Shown one piece after another: positions 62,255 through 64,000 of a stretch of 64,000 nt of DNA. Position 1 is the stretch's first letter. Every line of letters begins with the position of its first letter. The notes under the pieces were generated by a model, which worked only from the letters and a program-made list of their open reading frames with translations, was not told the origin of the DNA and searched no databases. This stretch comes from Peribacillus sp. Bi96. Lineage in GTDB: Bacteria; Bacillota; Bacilli; Bacillales; DSM-1321. The stretch spans positions 62,001 through 126,000 of the forward strand of contig NZ_CAKKLV010000014.1 of assembly GCF_918698115.1 (NCBI RefSeq). Reading direction: 5' to 3'. The position numbers were made by a program, and so were the translations under genes.

Positions 62255-63814
62255 ATGGAGAGTATGCTGACATTCGGTACAATTATAAAGCAAAATGCAA
62301 GTAAGTACAAAAATAAGCCGGCTGTTATTTTTCAAGATACAATCAAGACATATGAAGAGTTAAACATTCGCGCGAACAAAATTGGAAACGCTTTCTTGGA
62401 ACGTGGCTTTCAAAAAGGCGATAAAGTAGCTGTCATGTTAAAGAATCATGCTGCTTATGTCGAGATCATGGCCGGGCTGTCCAAAATCGGAGTCATCATT
62501 GTACCGATAAACTATCGCCTGGTTGGACCTGAAGTAGAATATATACTAAGAAACTCTGAAAGCCGGGGATTCATTATTTCAAAAGAATATGAAGGGATTG
62601 CCCAAGAGTTGCTTCCAAAAAACTCTCAATTAGACACCGTACTGGTTGTGGGTGGTGCGTCCAATGAAAATATAAAAGGGTATGTCGATTTTCTTGCTTC
62701 AGGCTGTGATTCGGAACCGAACATAGAGGTTAATGAGAAAGATACTTTCTATCTGGGCTACACTTCCGGTACGACCGGAAAGCCAAAAGGAGTGGTCATT
62801 TCCCATCGATCCCGAATACTGACAGGAATGGCCGCAGCTTATGAATACAAGATCGACGAATCAGATATCCACCTTGTTGCCGGGCCCGTTTATCATGCAG
62901 CCCCATGGATTTTTCTTGTCATGCAGCTGCTCGTGGGCGGCACCCTTGTCATTCATGAATCATTTAATGCAGAACAAGTGCTTGAAGACATTGAGCGATA
63001 CAAGATCACAAACACGTTCCTTGCACCAACGATGTTCAATTTCTTGATCAACACGAGGGAAGACACAAAAACAAAGCATGACATCACCTCTATGCGCGTG
63101 TTGATTTCAGCAGGCTCGCCGCTACCGACACAAACAAAAATGGATATTCTGGAATTTTTCAAAAATGCCGATTTGAACGAATTTTACGGTTCGACTGAAA
63201 GTGCGATTACACTGAACATTAAACCGGGTGACATTCGCCGGAAGGAACGTTCAGTGGGACATCCTTTCCCGCTTGTGGAATGTGTAATTTTGGATGACGA
63301 GAAGAACCTGGTTTCGAACGGTGAAGTAGGGGAGTTGTATTTTAAATCACCGTACAACTTAGACGGCTATTATAACAATCCGGATGCTGACGCCGCTTCG
63401 TTTTATCATGGTTTTTTTACAGTGGGAGATATGGCGCTGCAGGATGAGGATGGATTTTACTATATTGTAGACCGAAAGAAAGACATGCTGATCAGCGGCG
63501 GTGTTAATATTTATCCGCGTGAAATTGAGGAAGTCCTTTATTCACATCCTGGGATTCTCGATGTTGCGGTGATCGGTGTACCGGATGCCGTGTGGGGGGA
63601 ATCGGTTAAAGCCATTGTTGTACAAAGAGAAGGGGCTAATCTCAAAACAGAAGATATCATTAGTTACTGCGAAGGAAAATTAGCCGGCTATAAGAAACCA
63701 AAATCGGTAGACTTTGTCCATGAACTCCCACGCAACCCATCGGGGAAAATATTAAAAACAACATTGCGGGATTCCTTTGCAAATGATAGAAATGGAATCT
63801 TTCATATTAATTAA
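62255..63814 (+). CDS. AMP-forming acyl-CoA synthetase
   Basis: 519 residues of the ANL superfamily. Phosphate loop YTSGTTGKPKG, the A5 motif FYGSTES, the A8 hinge around GDMALQDEDGFYYIVDRKKD, and the A10 motif NPSGKILKTTL with the catalytic Lys. It joins a carboxylic acid to CoA through an acyl-AMP. Chain length cannot be read; it resembles FadD/long-chain or aromatic-acid ligases. Own promoter, GTGAGG four bases before the ATG, and a terminator behind. Base composition is a little richer in GC than the preceding region. Confidence 0.9.
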   Translation: MESMLTFGTIIKQNASKYKNKPAVIFQDTIKTYEELNIRANKIGNAFLERGFQKGDKVAVMLKNHAAYVEIMAGLSKIGVIIVPINYRLVGPEVEYILRNSESRGFIISKEYEGIAQELLPKNSQLDTVLVVGGASNENIKGYVDFLASGCDSEPNIEVNEKDTFYLGYTSGTTGKPKGVVISHRSRILTGMAAAYEYKIDESDIHLVAGPVYHAAPWIFLVMQLLVGGTLVIHESFNAEQVLEDIERYKITNTFLAPTMFNFLINTREDTKTKHDITSMRVLISAGSPLPTQTKMDILEFFKNADLNEFYGSTESAITLNIKPGDIRRKERSVGHPFPLVECVILDDEKNLVSNGEVGELYFKSPYNLDGYYNNPDADAASFYHGFFTVGDMALQDEDGFYYIVDRKKDMLISGGVNIYPREIEEVLYSHPGILDVAVIGVPDAVWGESVKAIVVQREGANLKTEDIISYCEGKLAGYKKPKSVDFVHELPRNPSGKILKTTLRDSFANDRNGIFHIN

Positions 63815-63842
63815 TTTTTTCTATTACGGAAACAAGATAAAA

Positions 63843-63877
63843 AGCAACTGCGTTGATTAAGCAGTTGCTATTTTTTT
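63843..63877 (+). terminator. terminator of the acyl-CoA synthetase gene
   Basis: Nine-base stem AGCAACTGC/GCAGTTGCT, nine-base loop, A, then seven T. The remaining 120 bases of the window show no gene. Confidence 0.88.
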
Positions 63878-64000
63878 GCAAAATAGACAAATAGGAATAG
63901 GAATATCGATAATAGGTTTTTTATAAAGTTTATTGGTATATTATATCTACTTTACACGTTTAAGTACTATTATTAATTACGTCAAGCTCAAGGTACTTTT

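Overview
The window looks like the chromosome of a low-GC, spore-forming member of the Bacillaceae (Bacillus/Peribacillus-like; exact genus not resolved). Spore genes support this: a gerA-type germinant receptor operon, a CotA-type coat laccase, an H-type small acid-soluble spore protein and two Sda-like micro-ORFs. AGGAGG-type ribosome binding sites, TTG starts, CcpA cre boxes and a SigL (sigma-54) promoter also fit. No rRNA, tRNA or CRISPR array was seen. Much of the window is accessory DNA with visible gene decay.

Layout. 0-5 kb: alpha/beta hydrolase; a MarR-nitroreductase-ABM monooxygenase operon with a tandem operator; NAD(P)-binding reductase; YczE-type membrane protein. 5.6-12.4 kb: a decayed sugar/osmolyte region with a LacI regulator, a long perfect palindrome, a truncated SDR joined to two head-to-head chemotaxis-receptor fragments, an intact ROK regulator plus MFS transporter pair, and a betaine-type ABC binding protein and an MmgE/PrpD gene that each carry one frameshift. 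12.7-24.5 kb: the most coherent module, a peptidoglycan amino-sugar recycling cluster. YngK/DigH-type glycan hydrolase and AnmK lie on the minus strand. Divergently come MurQ, a lactose/chitobiose-type PTS (IIB, IIC, IIA), a small unknown membrane protein, a GH4 phospho-glycosidase, a MupG (GH170) 6-phospho-muramidase, a BadF-type amino-sugar kinase, a MurR-like regulator and a NagR-like GntR regulator. The inferred route is: cut denuded glycan, import and phosphorylate the disaccharide, split it, remove lactate, rephosphorylate free GlcNAc. A perfect cre box sits in the divergent region.

25-33.5 kb: mostly single genes (Cys-rich pentapeptide protein flanked by inverted hairpin repeats, DUF1796, CotA, GNAT, GH25-LysM lysozyme, SspH, class D beta-lactamase, TerC) and an IS3-family remnant. 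34.1-38.7 kb: a sigma-54 enhancer-binding protein divergent from a Rieske oxygenase and a CaiT-like BCCT transporter, with a good -24/-12 promoter and three activator sites at exact 20-bp spacing; probably quaternary-amine (carnitine/betaine) catabolism. 39.1-42.9 kb: ger receptor operon in order B-A-C behind a sigma-G-like promoter. 43-50 kb: LuxR regulator, two SDRs, a YdcZ-Crp-YdcZ unit, an SDR/MerR divergent pair with a classic 19-bp-spacer promoter, and a VOC protein.

50.4-62.1 kb: a mosaic. Two imperfect direct repeats of about 600 bp, each with an Sda-like micro-ORF, bracket about 8.2 kb. Inside are Opp ABC fragments in inverted arrangement, an IclR regulator, a PfkB-family kinase fused out of place to a PAS domain, a candidate CcpA-controlled small RNA, and an intact TetR - NCS1 permease - DUF917 - hydantoinase/oxoprolinase operon. 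The window ends with an acyl-CoA synthetase gene and its terminator.
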